Shown: positions 16,921 to 27,126, counted from the first letter of the stretch. The stretch is DNA of 64,000 nucleotides from Streptomyces griseorubiginosus (GCF_001514195.1 NZ_KQ948736.1:376895-440894), one strand, 5' to 3'. Program-made: numbers and translations. Notes: generated by a model not told the origin, from the letters alone.

Positions 16921-18119
16921 AGAACGTCTACATCGTCGACGCCGTCCGCACCCCCTTCGGCCGCTACAACGGAGGCCTCGCCTCGGTGCGCCCGGACGAC
17001 CTGGGCGCCCACGCGATCCGTGAACTCCTGGCCCGCACCCCCGACTTGGACCCGTCCCGGATCGAGGACGTCTACTTCGGCAACGCCAACGGGGCGGGCG
17101 AGGAGAACCGCAACGTCGGCCGCATGGCCGCCCTGCTCGCCGGACTGCCGACCTCCGTGCCGGGGGTGACCGTCAACCGCCTGTGCGCCTCGGGCCTGGA
17201 GGCGGTGATCCAGGCGGCCCGGGCCATCGCGGTCGGGGACGCCTCGATCGCCGTCGCCGGCGGTGTGGAGTCGATGACCCGGGCACCCTACGTGCTGCCC
17301 AAGTCCGACAAGCCGTTCCCGGCCGCCCACACCGAGCTGTACTCGACCACGCTGGGCTGGCGCATGGTCAACCCGGCCATGGAGCCGCAGTGGACGATCC
17401 CGCTGGGCGAGTCGGCCGAACTGATCGCCGACAAGCACAAGATCAGCCGGGAGCAGCAGGACGAGTTCGCCCTGGCCTCGCACCAGAAGGCGGCCCGGGC
17501 GCAGGCGGCGGGGCTGTTCGACGCCGAGCTGGCTCCGGTGTCCATCCCGCGGCGCAAGGGCGAGCCGGTCGTCTTCGGCGCCGACGAAGGCGTACGGCCG
17601 GACGCGTCGCTGGAGGCGATGGCGAAGCTCAAGCCCTCGTTCCGCAAGGACGGGGGCACGGTGACCGCGGGCAACGCGTCACCGCTGAACGACGGCGCCG
17701 CCGCCCTGCTGCTGGTGGACGACGAGGGCCTGGCCGCGACCGGCCGCGAGCCGCTGGCCCGGATCTCCGCGACCGGCGTCAACGCGCTGGACCCGCACTA
17801 CTTCGGCCTCGCCCCCGTCGAGGCCGTCAACCGGGCGCTCGCCAAGGCGGGCAAGGGATTTGACGACCTGTCGGTCCTGGAGCTGAACGAGGCGTTCGCC
17901 GCCCAGGTGCTGGGATGCGTCGCCGAATGGCCCGAGTTCGACCCGGCGGTCCTCAACCCGCAGGGCGGCGCGATCGCGCTCGGGCATCCGCTCGGCGCCT
18001 CGGGCGCGCGGCTGGCCGGCACGGTCGCCCACCAACTCGCCCGCAGGGGCGGCGGAGTCGGTGTCGCCACCCTGTGCATCGGTGTCGGCCAGGGTCTCGC
18101 TCTCGTCCTCGAACGTTAA
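16917..18119 (+). CDS. pcaF: 3-oxoadipyl-CoA thiolase (PcaF)
   Basis: 400 residues from a GTG that overlaps the pcaJ stop. Thiolase signatures: [10 protein letters not shown] with nucleophilic Cys90, [31 protein letters not shown] (catalytic His) and CIGVGQG (second Cys). It splits 3-oxoadipyl-CoA to succinyl-CoA and acetyl-CoA, the last step of the beta-ketoadipate pathway. TAA stop, then 17 bp to pcaH. Confidence 0.95.
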   Translation: MKNVYIVDAVRTPFGRYNGGLASVRPDDLGAHAIRELLARTPDLDPSRIEDVYFGNANGAGEENRNVGRMAALLAGLPTSVPGVTVNRLCASGLEAVIQAARAIAVGDASIAVAGGVESMTRAPYVLPKSDKPFPAAHTELYSTTLGWRMVNPAMEPQWTIPLGESAELIADKHKISREQQDEFALASHQKAARAQAAGLFDAELAPVSIPRRKGEPVVFGADEGVRPDASLEAMAKLKPSFRKDGGTVTAGNASPLNDGAAALLLVDDEGLAATGREPLARISATGVNALDPHYFGLAPVEAVNRALAKAGKGFDDLSVLELNEAFAAQVLGCVAEWPEFDPAVLNPQGGAIALGHPLGASGARLAGTVAHQLARRGGGVGVATLCIGVGQGLALVLER

Positions 18120-18136
18120 CGGAACGCAGGAATCCC

Positions 18137-18910
18137 ATGACTCTCACCCAGCACGACATCGACCAGGAAATCGCCGCCGAGCACGCCGCCTACGAGAAGC
18201 GGGTCGCCGACGGGGCGCCGGTCGAGCATCACCCGCGGCGCGACTACGCGCCCTACCGCTCCTCGGTGCTGCGCCACCCGAAGCAGCCGCCGGTCACCAT
18301 CGACGTGACCAAGGACCCCGAGCTGGTGGAGCTGCACTCCCCCGCCTTCGGGGAGCGGGACATCACCGAGATCGACAACGACCTGACCCGGCACCACCGC
18401 GGGGAGCCCGTCGGCGAGCGCATCACCGTGTCCGGGCGGCTGCTCGACCGGGACGGCCGGCCCGTGCGCGGACAGCTGATCGAGATCTGGCAGGCGAACT
18501 CCGCCGGGCGCTACGCCCACCAGCGCGAGCAGCACGACGCCCCGCTGGACCCGAACTTCACCGGCGTCGGCCGCACCCTCACCGACGACACCGGCTTCTA
18601 CCGCTTCACCACCATCCAGCCCGGCCCCTACCCGTGGCGCAACCACGTCAACGCCTGGCGCCCCGCCCACATCCACTTCTCCATGTTCGGGACCGCGTTC
18701 ACCCAGCGCCTGGTGACCCAGATGTACTTCCCGAGCGACCCGCTCTTCCCGTACGACCCGATCATCCAGTCGGTGACGGACGACGCGGCACGGCAGCGGC
18801 TGGTCGCCACCTACGACCACAGCCTGTCCGTACCGGAGTTCTCGATGGGCTACCACTGGGACATCGTGCTGGACGGGCCGCAGGCCACCTGGGTCGAGGA
18901 AGGACGCTGA
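18137..18910 (+). CDS. pcaH: Protocatechuate 3,4-dioxygenase beta subunit (PcaH)
   Basis: 257 residues. Intradiol dioxygenase with the four Fe(III) ligands visible: Tyr126 (GRYAH), Tyr165 (PYPW), His178 and His180 (RPAHIHFS). With PcaG it inserts both oxygen atoms into protocatechuate to give 3-carboxy-cis,cis-muconate. AGGAA lies 6-10 bp upstream of the ATG. The extended N terminus with RRDYAPYRSSVLRHP is normal for beta subunits. Confidence 0.96.
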   Translation: MTLTQHDIDQEIAAEHAAYEKRVADGAPVEHHPRRDYAPYRSSVLRHPKQPPVTIDVTKDPELVELHSPAFGERDITEIDNDLTRHHRGEPVGERITVSGRLLDRDGRPVRGQLIEIWQANSAGRYAHQREQHDAPLDPNFTGVGRTLTDDTGFYRFTTIQPGPYPWRNHVNAWRPAHIHFSMFGTAFTQRLVTQMYFPSDPLFPYDPIIQSVTDDAARQRLVATYDHSLSVPEFSMGYHWDIVLDGPQATWVEEGR

Positions 18911-18916
18911 CCTGCC

Positions 18917-19522
18917 ATGACGAAGATCGACACCAGCTCGCCCGAGAGCGTGCTGCCCACCCCCTCGCACACGGTCGGCCCCTTCTACGGGTACGCCCTG
19001 CCCTTCCCCGGCGGCGGTGACATCGCGCCCGTCGGCCACCCGGACACCATCACCGTCCAGGGCTACATCACCGACGGCGAGGGCAACCCGCTGCCGGACG
19101 CGTTCGTGGAGCTGTGGGGCCCGGACCCGGACGGCAACCTGCCGACGACCGACGGTTCGATCCGGCGCGACCCGGCGACCGGCGGCTACCTCGGGCGCAA
19201 CGGCGTGGAGTTCACCGGCTGGGGCCGGATCCAGACCGACGCCAACGGGCACTGGTACGCGCGCACCCTGCGCCCCGGCGCCCGCGGACAGAGCGCCCCG
19301 CACCTCAGTGTGTGCGTCTTCGCACGCGGTCTGCTGGTGCACCTGTTCACCCGGATCTACCTGCCGGGCGACGAGGCGGCCCTCGCCGCCGACCCGCTGC
19401 TCTCCCACCTGGACGCGGACCGCCGCGACACGCTGATCGCCGCCGACACCGGTCACGGGACGTACCGTTTCGACATCCGCCTTCAGGGCGAAGGCGAGAC
19501 GGTCTTCCTGGAGTTCCAGTGA
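18917..19522 (+). CDS. pcaG: Protocatechuate 3,4-dioxygenase alpha subunit (PcaG)
   Basis: 201 residues. Intradiol dioxygenase alpha chain: PTPSHTVGPFYGYALPF, DAFVELWGPDPDG, FTGWGRIQTDANGHWYARTLRPG, APHLSVCVFARGLLVHLFTRIYLP. It has the fold but not the iron ligands of PcaH and completes the active site of the alpha-beta protomer. Six bases after the pcaH stop; its stop overlaps the GTG of pcaB. Confidence 0.96.
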   Translation: MTKIDTSSPESVLPTPSHTVGPFYGYALPFPGGGDIAPVGHPDTITVQGYITDGEGNPLPDAFVELWGPDPDGNLPTTDGSIRRDPATGGYLGRNGVEFTGWGRIQTDANGHWYARTLRPGARGQSAPHLSVCVFARGLLVHLFTRIYLPGDEAALAADPLLSHLDADRRDTLIAADTGHGTYRFDIRLQGEGETVFLEFQ

Positions 19523-20850
19523 CTTCTCCCGATCCGGACACCGGTCTGCTCGCTCCCGGGTGGGCGGACTCCCCCGCCGCCTCCGCGACCTCCGACGGCG
19601 CCTTCCTCCAGGCGCTGCTGGACGCGGAGTCGGCGCTGACCCGGGTGCAGGCCCGGCTGGGTCTCGCCCCGGCCGGGGCGGCCGAGGCGGTGACCGGGGC
19701 GGCCCGCGCGGACCGCTTCGACGTACGGTCCCTCGCCGACCGTGCGCGGGCCGGCGGCAACCCCGTCATCCCCCTGGTCGCCGACCTCACGAAGGCGGTG
19801 GGCCAGGAGTACGGCCCGTCCGTGCACCGGGGCGCGACCAGCCAGGACATCCTCGACACGGCGATGATGCTGGTGGCCGCGCGCACGCTCGACCTGGTCC
19901 TGGCGGACCTGGACCGTGTGCAGCGTGCTCTGGCCAGGCTCGCCGGCGAACACCGCGACACCGCGATGCCCGGACGGACGCTGACCCAGCACGCCGTGCC
20001 GACGACGTTCGGGCTGAAGGCGGCCGGATGGCGTTCGCTGGTACTGGACGCGCGGGACCGGGCCCTCGGGGTACGGGACGGTCTCCCTGCCCAACTCGGG
20101 GGTGCGGCAGGAACGTTGGCCGCCTTCACCGCGTACGGAGCCGGGGACCCGACGGCCCTCGCGGCGGCCTTCGCCCGGGAACTGGGCCTGGAGGCGCCCC
20201 TCCTGCCCTGGCACACCCTGCGCACGCCCATCGCCGATCTCGCCGGGTGTCTGGCCTTCACGGCCGGAGCCCTGGGCAAGATCGCCGCCGACGTGCTGGT
20301 GCTGGGCCGCACCGAGATCGCCGAAGTCACCGAGGGCAGCGGCGGCGGTTCCTCGGCCATGCCGCACAAGGCGAACCCCGTCCGCTCCACACTGATCGCG
20401 GCCGCCGCCCGGCGCGCTCCCCAGCTCGCGGCCACGCTGTACGGCTCGATGGCCGCGGAGGACGAGCGGCCGGCCGGGGCCTGGCACGCCGAGTGGGAGC
20501 CCCTGAGGGATCTGCTGCGCCTGGTCGGCGGCGCCGCCCGGGACGCCGCCGAACTCACCGAGGGACTGCGGGTGAACGCGGACGCCATGCGCCGAAACCT
20601 GGACCTCACCCACGGACTGATCGTCTCCGAGCGCCTCTCCGCCGAGCTGGCGGACGTGCTGGGCCGGGCCCGCGCCAAGGAGCTGCTGACCGAGCTGGCC
20701 GGCAGGACGTACGCCGAGGGCCGGTCACTGGGCGAACTTCTCGCGCAGGAGCCTGAGTTGAAGGACGTCGACCTCGGGGAGCTCACCGACCCCGCCCGCT
20801 ACACCGGCTCCGCCGGAGCCCTCACCGACCGCGCACTGGAGCGACGTTGA
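19519..20850 (+). CDS. pcaB: 3-carboxy-cis,cis-muconate cycloisomerase (PcaB)
   Basis: 443 residues, GTG start overlapping the pcaG stop (GTGA). Fumarase/aspartase superfamily: GATSQDILDTAMML, TLTQHAVPTTFGLKAAGW and the signature GSSAMPHKANPVRS, whose serine is the catalytic base. Cyclises carboxymuconate to 4-carboxymuconolactone. The C-terminal domain is typical of the bacterial PcaB length class. Confidence 0.95.
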   Translation: MTSPDPDTGLLAPGWADSPAASATSDGAFLQALLDAESALTRVQARLGLAPAGAAEAVTGAARADRFDVRSLADRARAGGNPVIPLVADLTKAVGQEYGPSVHRGATSQDILDTAMMLVAARTLDLVLADLDRVQRALARLAGEHRDTAMPGRTLTQHAVPTTFGLKAAGWRSLVLDARDRALGVRDGLPAQLGGAAGTLAAFTAYGAGDPTALAAAFARELGLEAPLLPWHTLRTPIADLAGCLAFTAGALGKIAADVLVLGRTEIAEVTEGSGGGSSAMPHKANPVRSTLIAAAARRAPQLAATLYGSMAAEDERPAGAWHAEWEPLRDLLRLVGGAARDAAELTEGLRVNADAMRRNLDLTHGLIVSERLSAELADVLGRARAKELLTELAGRTYAEGRSLGELLAQEPELKDVDLGELTDPARYTGSAGALTDRALERR

Positions 20851-21974
20851 CCGAGAAACTCCTCAACCACCGTGCCGAGGGCTCCGCTTCCGCGCCGCCG
20901 CTGCTGCTCGGGCCGTCGCTCGGGACGTCGTACGCCCTGTGGGACAAGGTGGCGCCCGAGCTGTCCATCACCCACCGGGTGGTCCGCTGGGACCTGCCCG
21001 GGCACGGCGGTTCGGCGGCCGACCTGATCGGGCCCGGCGCCACGGTTGGCGACCTAGCCGCCCTGGTGCTGGAACTCGCCGACTCGCTCGGCATCGAGCG
21101 GTTCGCGTACGCCGGGGTGTCGCTGGGCGGTGCCGTCGGTCTGCATCTGGCCGTGCACCACCCGGAGCGGATCGCGTCGCTGGCGGTCATCTGTTCCTCC
21201 GCGCACTTCAACGGCGCCAAGCCGTGGCAGGAGCGGGCCGAGCGGGTCCGGCGGGAGGGCCTGGAGTGGCTGCTGGAGAGCGCCGACGCCCGTTGGTTTG
21301 CCGGTGACTTCACCGATCCGGTGCTCGTGCGGGACCATGCCGGGGCCGACCCGCAGGCGTACGCCGCCTGTTGTGACGCGCTGGCCGCCTTCGACCTGAG
21401 CGACCGGCTGGACGGGATCTCCGCGCCGACCCTGCTGATCGCGGGCCGCGAGGACCCGGCGACCCCGCCGCCCCACCTGCGGGAGATCGCCGACGCGGTG
21501 CGGGGCGCCACGCTCGTCGAGCTGCCGGGCGCCTCCCACCTGGCCCCGGCACAGTGCCCGGAGGCCGTCCTCACCGCCCTGCGGGCCCACCTCGACGGCG
21601 GCGCCCGGCGCGGCATGGAGGTGCGGCGCGAGGTCCTCGGGGACACCCACGTGGACCGGGCGCAGTCCCGCCAGACGCCCTTCACCGCCCGCTTCCAGGA
21701 CTTCATCTCGCGCTACGCGTGGGGCGAGATCTGGACCGACCCGACGCTCAGCCGCCGCGAGCGCAGCATGATCACACTGACCGCGCTGGTCGCCCACGGC
21801 CACTACGACGAGCTGGCCATGCATGTCCGCGCGGCCCGCCGCAACGGGCTCACGCCGGACGAGATCGGGGCCGTACTGCTCCAGACGGCCGTGTACTGCG
21901 GGGTTCCGGCAGCGAACTCGGCGTTCGCGACGGCCCAGCGGGTGCTGGCGGAGGAGGAGAGCGGGGAAGGGTGA
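20847..21974 (+). CDS. pcaL: PcaL: fused 3-oxoadipate enol-lactonase and 4-carboxymuconolactone decarboxylase
   Basis: 375 residues, TTG start overlapping the pcaB stop (TTGA). Residues 1-250 are an alpha/beta hydrolase (PcaD) with nucleophile Ser in GVSLGGAVG, Asp in AGREDPATPP and His in GASHLAP. Residues 255-370 are PcaC (carboxymuconolactone decarboxylase): QTPFTARFQDFISRYAWGEIW, RERSMITLTALVAHGHYDEL, EIGAVLLQTAVYCGVPAAN. Such fusion is the rule in Streptomyces and Rhodococcus. Completes the pathway to 3-oxoadipate. Confidence 0.95.
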   Translation: MTEKLLNHRAEGSASAPPLLLGPSLGTSYALWDKVAPELSITHRVVRWDLPGHGGSAADLIGPGATVGDLAALVLELADSLGIERFAYAGVSLGGAVGLHLAVHHPERIASLAVICSSAHFNGAKPWQERAERVRREGLEWLLESADARWFAGDFTDPVLVRDHAGADPQAYAACCDALAAFDLSDRLDGISAPTLLIAGREDPATPPPHLREIADAVRGATLVELPGASHLAPAQCPEAVLTALRAHLDGGARRGMEVRREVLGDTHVDRAQSRQTPFTARFQDFISRYAWGEIWTDPTLSRRERSMITLTALVAHGHYDELAMHVRAARRNGLTPDEIGAVLLQTAVYCGVPAANSAFATAQRVLAEEESGEG

Positions 21975-22023
21975 CACCGGCAGGGGCAGGCACGAGGCCC
22001 CGGGATCTACCTACTGTGGGGGC

Positions 22024-22815
22024 ATGTCGACCATTCTGATCACCGGCGCCACCTCGGGTCTCGGCCGCTACGTCGCCTTCGAGCTGGTCCGCGCCGGCCA
22101 TGTCGTCCTCGCCCATGGCCGCGACCGGGGCCGTACGGAGAGCCTGGTGGCGGAGCTGCGGCTGGAGGGCGAGGCCGAGGGGTTCGTGGCCGACCTGGCC
22201 TCCCTGGCCGAGGTGCGTGACCTGGGCGCCCGGGTCGCCGAGGCCCGCCCCGGACTCGACGTGCTGATCAACAACGCGGGTGTGGGCGCCGGTTCACCGG
22301 GCGCGGGCCGGGAGCTCAGCGCCGACGGCCACGAACTCCGGCTGGCGGTGAACTACTTGGCACCGGTGGCGCTGACCCGGGCCCTGCTGCCGACCCTGAC
22401 GGCGAACACTCCGGCCCGGATCGTCAACGTGGGTTCGGTGGGGCAGGAGCCACTCGACTTCGACGACCCCGGGTTCACCCGGGGCTACGCCGGATTCGCC
22501 GCCTACTGCCGCGCGAAGTTCGCCCTGGCGGCCCACACCTTCGCCCTGGCCGAGGAGTTGAAGGGCACGGGAGTCTCGGTGAACGTCCTCCACCCGGCCA
22601 CGTTCATGGACACGGCGATGGTCAGGGAGGGCGGCATGGCGCCCTGGTCGACGGTGGCGGACGGGGCGCCGGGGGTGCTGACGCCGGCTACGGAGGACGT
22701 GGGGTCGGGCGGCTACTTCGACGGGACGAGTCCGGCTCGGGCGCATGAGGCGACGTACGACAGGGAGGTGCAGAAGCGTCTGGTGGCGTTGACGAATCAA
22801 TTGGTCGCACCGTAA
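22024..22815 (+). CDS. Short-chain dehydrogenase/reductase
   Basis: 263 residues. NAD(P) motif TGATSGLG (7-14), NNAG, an active-site serine in VNVGSVGQE and YxxxK as YCRAK. The adenine-ribose side has HGRDRGR, suggesting NADP. Related proteins are retinol dehydrogenase-like SDRs of unknown substrate. It follows pcaL by 49 bp and may share its transcript, but nothing ties it to aromatic catabolism. GTGGGGG sits immediately upstream of the ATG. Confidence 0.82.
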   Translation: MSTILITGATSGLGRYVAFELVRAGHVVLAHGRDRGRTESLVAELRLEGEAEGFVADLASLAEVRDLGARVAEARPGLDVLINNAGVGAGSPGAGRELSADGHELRLAVNYLAPVALTRALLPTLTANTPARIVNVGSVGQEPLDFDDPGFTRGYAGFAAYCRAKFALAAHTFALAEELKGTGVSVNVLHPATFMDTAMVREGGMAPWSTVADGAPGVLTPATEDVGSGGYFDGTSPARAHEATYDREVQKRLVALTNQLVAP

Positions 22816-22820
22816 CTCCC

Positions 22821-22843
22821 CAGGGGCGCGGGGAACTGCGCGC
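22821..22843. repeat. Streptomyces GGGGCGCGGGGAACTGCGCG intergenic repeat
   Basis: The motif matches, from memory, a short repeat found between many Streptomyces genes, often near 3' ends. Here it lies just after the SDR stop. Confidence 0.55.
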
Positions 22844-22867
22844 CGAGCCCCCACCGGCCCGCAGGCA

Positions 22868-25536
22868 TCACCGCAACCCCCGCCCCGTCTCCAGCACCTC
22901 CCGCCCCTGCGCAACCAACCCGTCCGCCCCACACGACCGAGCCAACGCCACCCCACGGTTCAGCTCAGCCACCGACCGAGCCAGAATCCCGTACTCCACC
23001 CGCGCCGCCGCATGCTCGTACTGACACGGCGACGCCTCCAGATACGCCACAGCCTGCGCAGCAAGCCGTACCGCCCGCTGCCCCGTCTCCAGCGCGGCCG
23101 CACACCTCAGCGCCTCACCTATGGCCGTGTCCGTACCGAGCCGCTCGGCATGCCGGCGGATTTCCTTGACCAGTTGGGCCGCCCGCACCGGATCCTCCAC
23201 GGCGAGAGCACGGGCGAGGTCGACGGCCCAGGGCACCAGGACGGGGTTGTGGTGCCCCCGCACCTCCGCCGCCTTCTCCGCGGCCTCCAGTTCGTTGACG
23301 GCTTCCTTGGTCCGGCCGACCGCCAGCAGCAGCCGCCCGCGCACGGACCGCGGATCGGGCAGCACGATCGTGGAGGGGTAGGGCGGCGCGAACCCGTACT
23401 GCTCGGCGATCGCCCAGGCCTCCTCCACATGTCCGCGCGCGAGCAGCGTGTCGACGAGGTTGCAGGTCGCCGACCAGTACAGGGGCAGTCCGCGCCCGAC
23501 CCGCTCGGCGAGCCGCAGTGACTCGCGCAGAGAGGTCTCCGCCTCCCGCAGCCGCCCTCGCCTGCGGTGGCCGAGGCCGACGTAGGCGTGGGCGAGCGCG
23601 AGGTGTCCGCCGCTCCAGCCGGCCGACTCGTAGGTGCGCAGGGCGTCGGAGTACAGGGTCTCGGCCCGGTCCAGCCGGTCCGTGAAGGCGTACGCGCTGG
23701 CCAGCATCAGCGGCAGTTCGAGGCCCCACTCGATGTCGGTCCAGCCGAGTCCGGGCGCGAGGCGGCCGTTGACCAGGGCGCGGTCGCAGATCTCGGCGAT
23801 CTCCTCGGCGCTCTCGCCGTGGGCCATCGCGTCGAAGCCGCGCAGGATGAGCAGGGCGCGCTCCGCGTTGTCCCGGCCGGTGCAGGTGGCGGCGAGGGCG
23901 GCGAGGCGCTCGGAGCGGCCCGGGAAGGTGGTCTCGCCGGGGTAGAGGCTCTCCCAGGTGTACTGCACGGCCTGGAGACGGAGCCGGGCCGGGCCCTCCT
24001 CGTGCCGGGCGGCCTCCGCCTCGACGGTGCGGACGGCCTCCTCCAGCTGGTTGTTGTGCATGAGGGCCTGGGAGAGCCGGATGACGGCGTCGACCCGGGC
24101 GGAGCCCTCCAGGCCGGGCATGGCGAGCGCGGTCTGGAGGTGGCCGATGGTCTTGGCCGGGGCGGTCAGGAGGGTGGCGCAGCCGAGTTCGTAGAGCACG
24201 CTCGCGTGGACCTCGGGCGGCGGGGGTTCCAGCAGCGCCCGCTCCAGGCAGCGCCGGGCCGCGTCCGGGGCGCCGACGGCGAGGTGTTCGCGGGCGGCCT
24301 CGCGCAGCTGCTCGACGAGTTCCTCGTCGTCGTCCGGGTGGACCTGGAGGAGATGCCGGGAGGCGGCCGCGGCGCCGTGCCCGGAATCGGTGACGAGCTG
24401 TGCGGCGATGCCGTGCAGGCGGTGCGCAGGGCGTCGGGGATGGAGTCGTAGACGGCGGTGGCGATCAGCGGGTGGACGAACTCCAGCTCGCCGGCCTCGC
24501 CCTGGACGCCGGTGAGGATGCGGGCGTTGCGCAGCAGTTCGGCGCAGAGTGCCGCCTTCTGCGGACTCAGGGTGGCGAGCCGGGCCGCCAGACCGACGGA
24601 GATGTCGGTGCCGAGGATCGCGGCGGCCCAGGCGAACCGGGTGGCGTCGATGCCGAGTTCCTCCAGGCGGGCGACGAGTCCGCCGCCGCGGGCCGAGCGG
24701 TTCAGCTCGCGCAGTTCGCTCGCCGAGTCCTCGCTCGGCTCCATCCCGCTGTCCCGGACCTTGGCGAGGAGTTCGACGGTCTCGTACGGGTTGCCGCCGG
24801 TGACGGCCCAGACCTCGCGGCAGAACGGGGCGTCGGCGTGGTCGCCGAGGGTGGCGCGGGTGAGGCCCTCGGCGCCCGACGGGGTGAGGGCGCTGAGGCT
24901 GGTGACGGGGCGGCCCGCGGTGGCGGCGACCGCGTCCAGGAGGCGGGCCCGCTCGCCGGTGGCGTCACCGGGGCGGCGGGCCACCACGACCAGCACGGAC
25001 AGGTCGTCGAGGCGCTCGGCGAAGGCGGCGAGCCAGCGCAGGGTCTCCTGGTCGGCCCAGTGGGCGTCGTCGATCGTCAGCACCAGCGGCCAGTCCCGGC
25101 GGGCCAGCCGGCGCACCGCGGCGACCAGTCCGTCGCACACGCCCTGCGGGTCGGCCTGCCGCTCCCCCGGGTCCGCGATGCCGAGGGCGGGGCCGGCGAT
25201 GTCGTACCAGTCGCCGAGGTACTCGCGGGCCTCCTCGGGCATCAGCGACAGGAGGGCGGGCTGGAGCAGTTGGCGGACGACGTTGAAGGGGACGGACCTG
25301 AGGGTCTCGCCGCCGCGGGCCGACCAGACGGTGCAGCCGCGGGCCTCGGCGATCCTGCGGGTCTCGGCCAGCAGGGCGGTCTTGCCGAAGCCCGCCTCGC
25401 CGCGGATCATCAGCACGCTCCCCGCGGACGCATGGTCCTCGCGCAGAGCGTCGACCGCGCGTTCGACGGCGGTGAGCTCCTCGTCGCGCTCCCACAGCGA
25501 GGCCGGGGCGGCCGCAGTGGGCCGTACCTCCGTCAT
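22868..25536 (-). pseudogene. AAA/LAL-type ATPase regulator, disrupted by a frameshift
   Basis: From ATG 25536 (GGGGAGG 7 bp upstream) the first frame has Walker A GEAGFGKTALL, Walker B LVLTIDDAHWAD, the sensor region TGGNPYETVELL and ends shortly after IPDALRTA. The TPR-like remainder (LHGIAAQLVTDSGHG... YELGCATLL... EVLETGRGLR) is in the next frame, running to 22868. The break is near 24418, where one base, probably C in GCC(C)TG, is missing; joining would give about 889 codons. No LuxR HTH follows, so even the intact form is a headless LAL-like ATPase. It might be a real mutation, a phase-variable tract or a sequence error. Confidence 0.8.
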
Positions 25537-25957
25537 CCCGCTACCTCCCCAAGTCGCCCGGACGACGTACAGATCTCGAGCGTAGCCGTACGGGTGCGGA
25601 AGCGGAGGGCGGTCGCGGTACCTGTTGCCGTGACGGGTGATCTGGGGTACGCGCAGGCGACGCACCCTGCCCGTGACCAGCCGTCGACAAACCTGACCAT
25701 CGGTCAGTTGTCGTTCTGGCAGCGGAAGGTGGAAGCCTCGACGGCGGGGGGCGAAAGCGTCGGCAGTCGGGGCTGACAGCCTCGGCAGTGGCCGGTCCGG
25801 TTGTGCGTGGCTCCTTCGCGACGATCATCGCGGGGCGCATGGGGGCGCCCCGCACGCGCGCGTGCCGAAGCGGTGGCCCGACGTGCGCGGAAATCTCGGC
25901 CGGAACGGACCGGACCCCTCTCATCCCCCTTTCACCGAGTGCTCATACGGTGGGGGC
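25537..25957. other. Long divergent intergenic region (421 bp) without a gene
   Basis: Lies between the divergent AAA-type regulator and the DUF2510 gene. No convincing ORF, RNA or hairpin cluster was seen; third-position GC bias is absent in all frames. The clearest signal is the palindrome at 25693-25707. A CG-rich stretch (25830-25870) can fold as GGGGCGC...GCGCCCC. Confidence 0.6.
25693..25707. promoter_or_regulatory. TetR-type palindrome CTGACCATCGGTCAG
   Basis: Perfect 6-bp arms (CTGACC/GGTCAG) around ATC, flanked by AA and TT-like bases, a shape typical of TetR/AcrR operators. It is 157 bp upstream of the AAA-type regulator and 251 bp upstream of the DUF2510 gene. The TetR gene at 27248 has its own, different dyad, so the cognate protein is unknown. 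Confidence 0.45.
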
Positions 25958-26980
25958 ATGACGCAGGAGACTCCCCCCGGGTGGTACCCCGACCCCGGGC
26001 AGACAAGTGACGGTCCCGCCACCGAGCGCTGGTGGGACGGCAGGGCGTGGACGGAGCAGACCCGTCCCACCGGATCGGCCGCCGCATGGGGTCCCCCGGA
26101 GCAGGTCGCGAGCCCCGGGGAGTACGGGGCCTATCCGGCGTACCCGGCGTATCCCGCACAGCCGCCGACCACCAAGCGGCGCGGCCCGGTGGGCATAGCG
26201 GTGGCGGTGGTGGCGGCGGTCGTGGTCCTCTCGTGCATAGGCATCGGCGTGTACGCGCTGACCGACAACGGCGGCGGAAGCAAGGACACCGCCAACTCGC
26301 AGGGACCGGGAGGCGGCCAGGGCGGGCCCTTCGGCGGGAACGGTGGCCAGAACGGGCAGGGCGGGCCTTTCGGCGGCAACGGCGGCTCCGGCGGCGACGG
26401 CGGCTCGGGGGGCGCGTCGCCCTCCCCGCAGGGCTCCGAGGCGCCGAGGATCGAGAGCGGTTCGGTGACCGACTTGGTCGACGGGATCAGCCTGCCCATC
26501 CCGGACGGCTGGTACGGCCAGGAGATCCAGGTCGGCGCGTCCGTCACCTCGAAGGACTCCTACGCCTGCCCCGGCGACACCTCCGCGACGTGCACGAAGG
26601 GCGGTGCCTACTCGGCGCCCGCCCTGGCGCTCGGCAGCAAGGGCAGCACGGCCGAGCAGGTCGCCAAGGCCGACATCCAGGCGAACGCCGAGCAGTCCTA
26701 CGGCGGCAAGACCTACGGCTCGATCACCTCGCACGACGTGCTCGACTCCAAGGCGGTGACCGTGGCCGGACAGAAGGGGTACCTCGTCCGCTGGAAGGCG
26801 GTCACCAGCAAGGGCTCCGACGGCTATGTCCAGTCGCTGGCCTTCCCCGCGCCGGCGAACCCGCAGCAGATCGTGGTGGTGCGCTTCGGTGTGGACGTCG
26901 GCGAGGGCCAGGGTGTGATCGACGACATCACCAAGGGGATCAAGGTGTCCACGGGCGGCGGCAGCGGCAGCAACGTGTGA
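25958..26980 (+). CDS. DUF2510 single-pass membrane protein with secreted-side domain
   Basis: 340 residues. N-terminal DUF2510 module (PPGWYPDPG... RWWDGRAWTEQTRP, residues 7-38), a YPAYPAYPA stretch, one transmembrane helix (about 80-103, GIAVAVVAAVVVLSCIGIGV), a Gly-rich linker with two PFGGNGG repeats, and an extracytoplasmic domain (about 165-330) with a probable disulfide (YACPGDTSATC). Function unknown; DUF2510 is a small aromatic module common at the start of actinobacterial membrane proteins. GTGGGGGC precedes the ATG. The TGA stop is followed by C and by an in-frame repeated sequence. Confidence 0.85.
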   Translation: MTQETPPGWYPDPGQTSDGPATERWWDGRAWTEQTRPTGSAAAWGPPEQVASPGEYGAYPAYPAYPAQPPTTKRRGPVGIAVAVVAAVVVLSCIGIGVYALTDNGGGSKDTANSQGPGGGQGGPFGGNGGQNGQGGPFGGNGGSGGDGGSGGASPSPQGSEAPRIESGSVTDLVDGISLPIPDGWYGQEIQVGASVTSKDSYACPGDTSATCTKGGAYSAPALALGSKGSTAEQVAKADIQANAEQSYGGKTYGSITSHDVLDSKAVTVAGQKGYLVRWKAVTSKGSDGYVQSLAFPAPANPQQIVVVRFGVDVGEGQGVIDDITKGIKVSTGGGSGSNV

Positions 26981-26984
26981 CGCC

Positions 26985-27126
26985 GGGGCTCCGAAGCCGA
27001 GGCGGCCGGGGTGCCCGGGGCGAAAGCAGCCAGGGCCCCGAAAGCCGCAACGGCCGGAGGCCCCGGAGCGGAAGCAGCCCGGGTCCCACAAGGCGAAACG
27101 ACCCAGGCCCCGAAGCCGGGACGGCC
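26985..27126. repeat. Six degenerate 24-bp tandem repeats after the DUF2510 stop
   Basis: Units start at 26985, 27008, 27032, 27056, 27080 and 27104 (23-24 bp, each ending in GGCC, CAGCC or GACC). The period equals eight codons and, in the frame of the upstream gene, reads as octapeptides such as PGAKAARA, PGAEAARV and PKPGRPGG. It is directly followed by a strong terminator hairpin. Confidence 0.75.
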
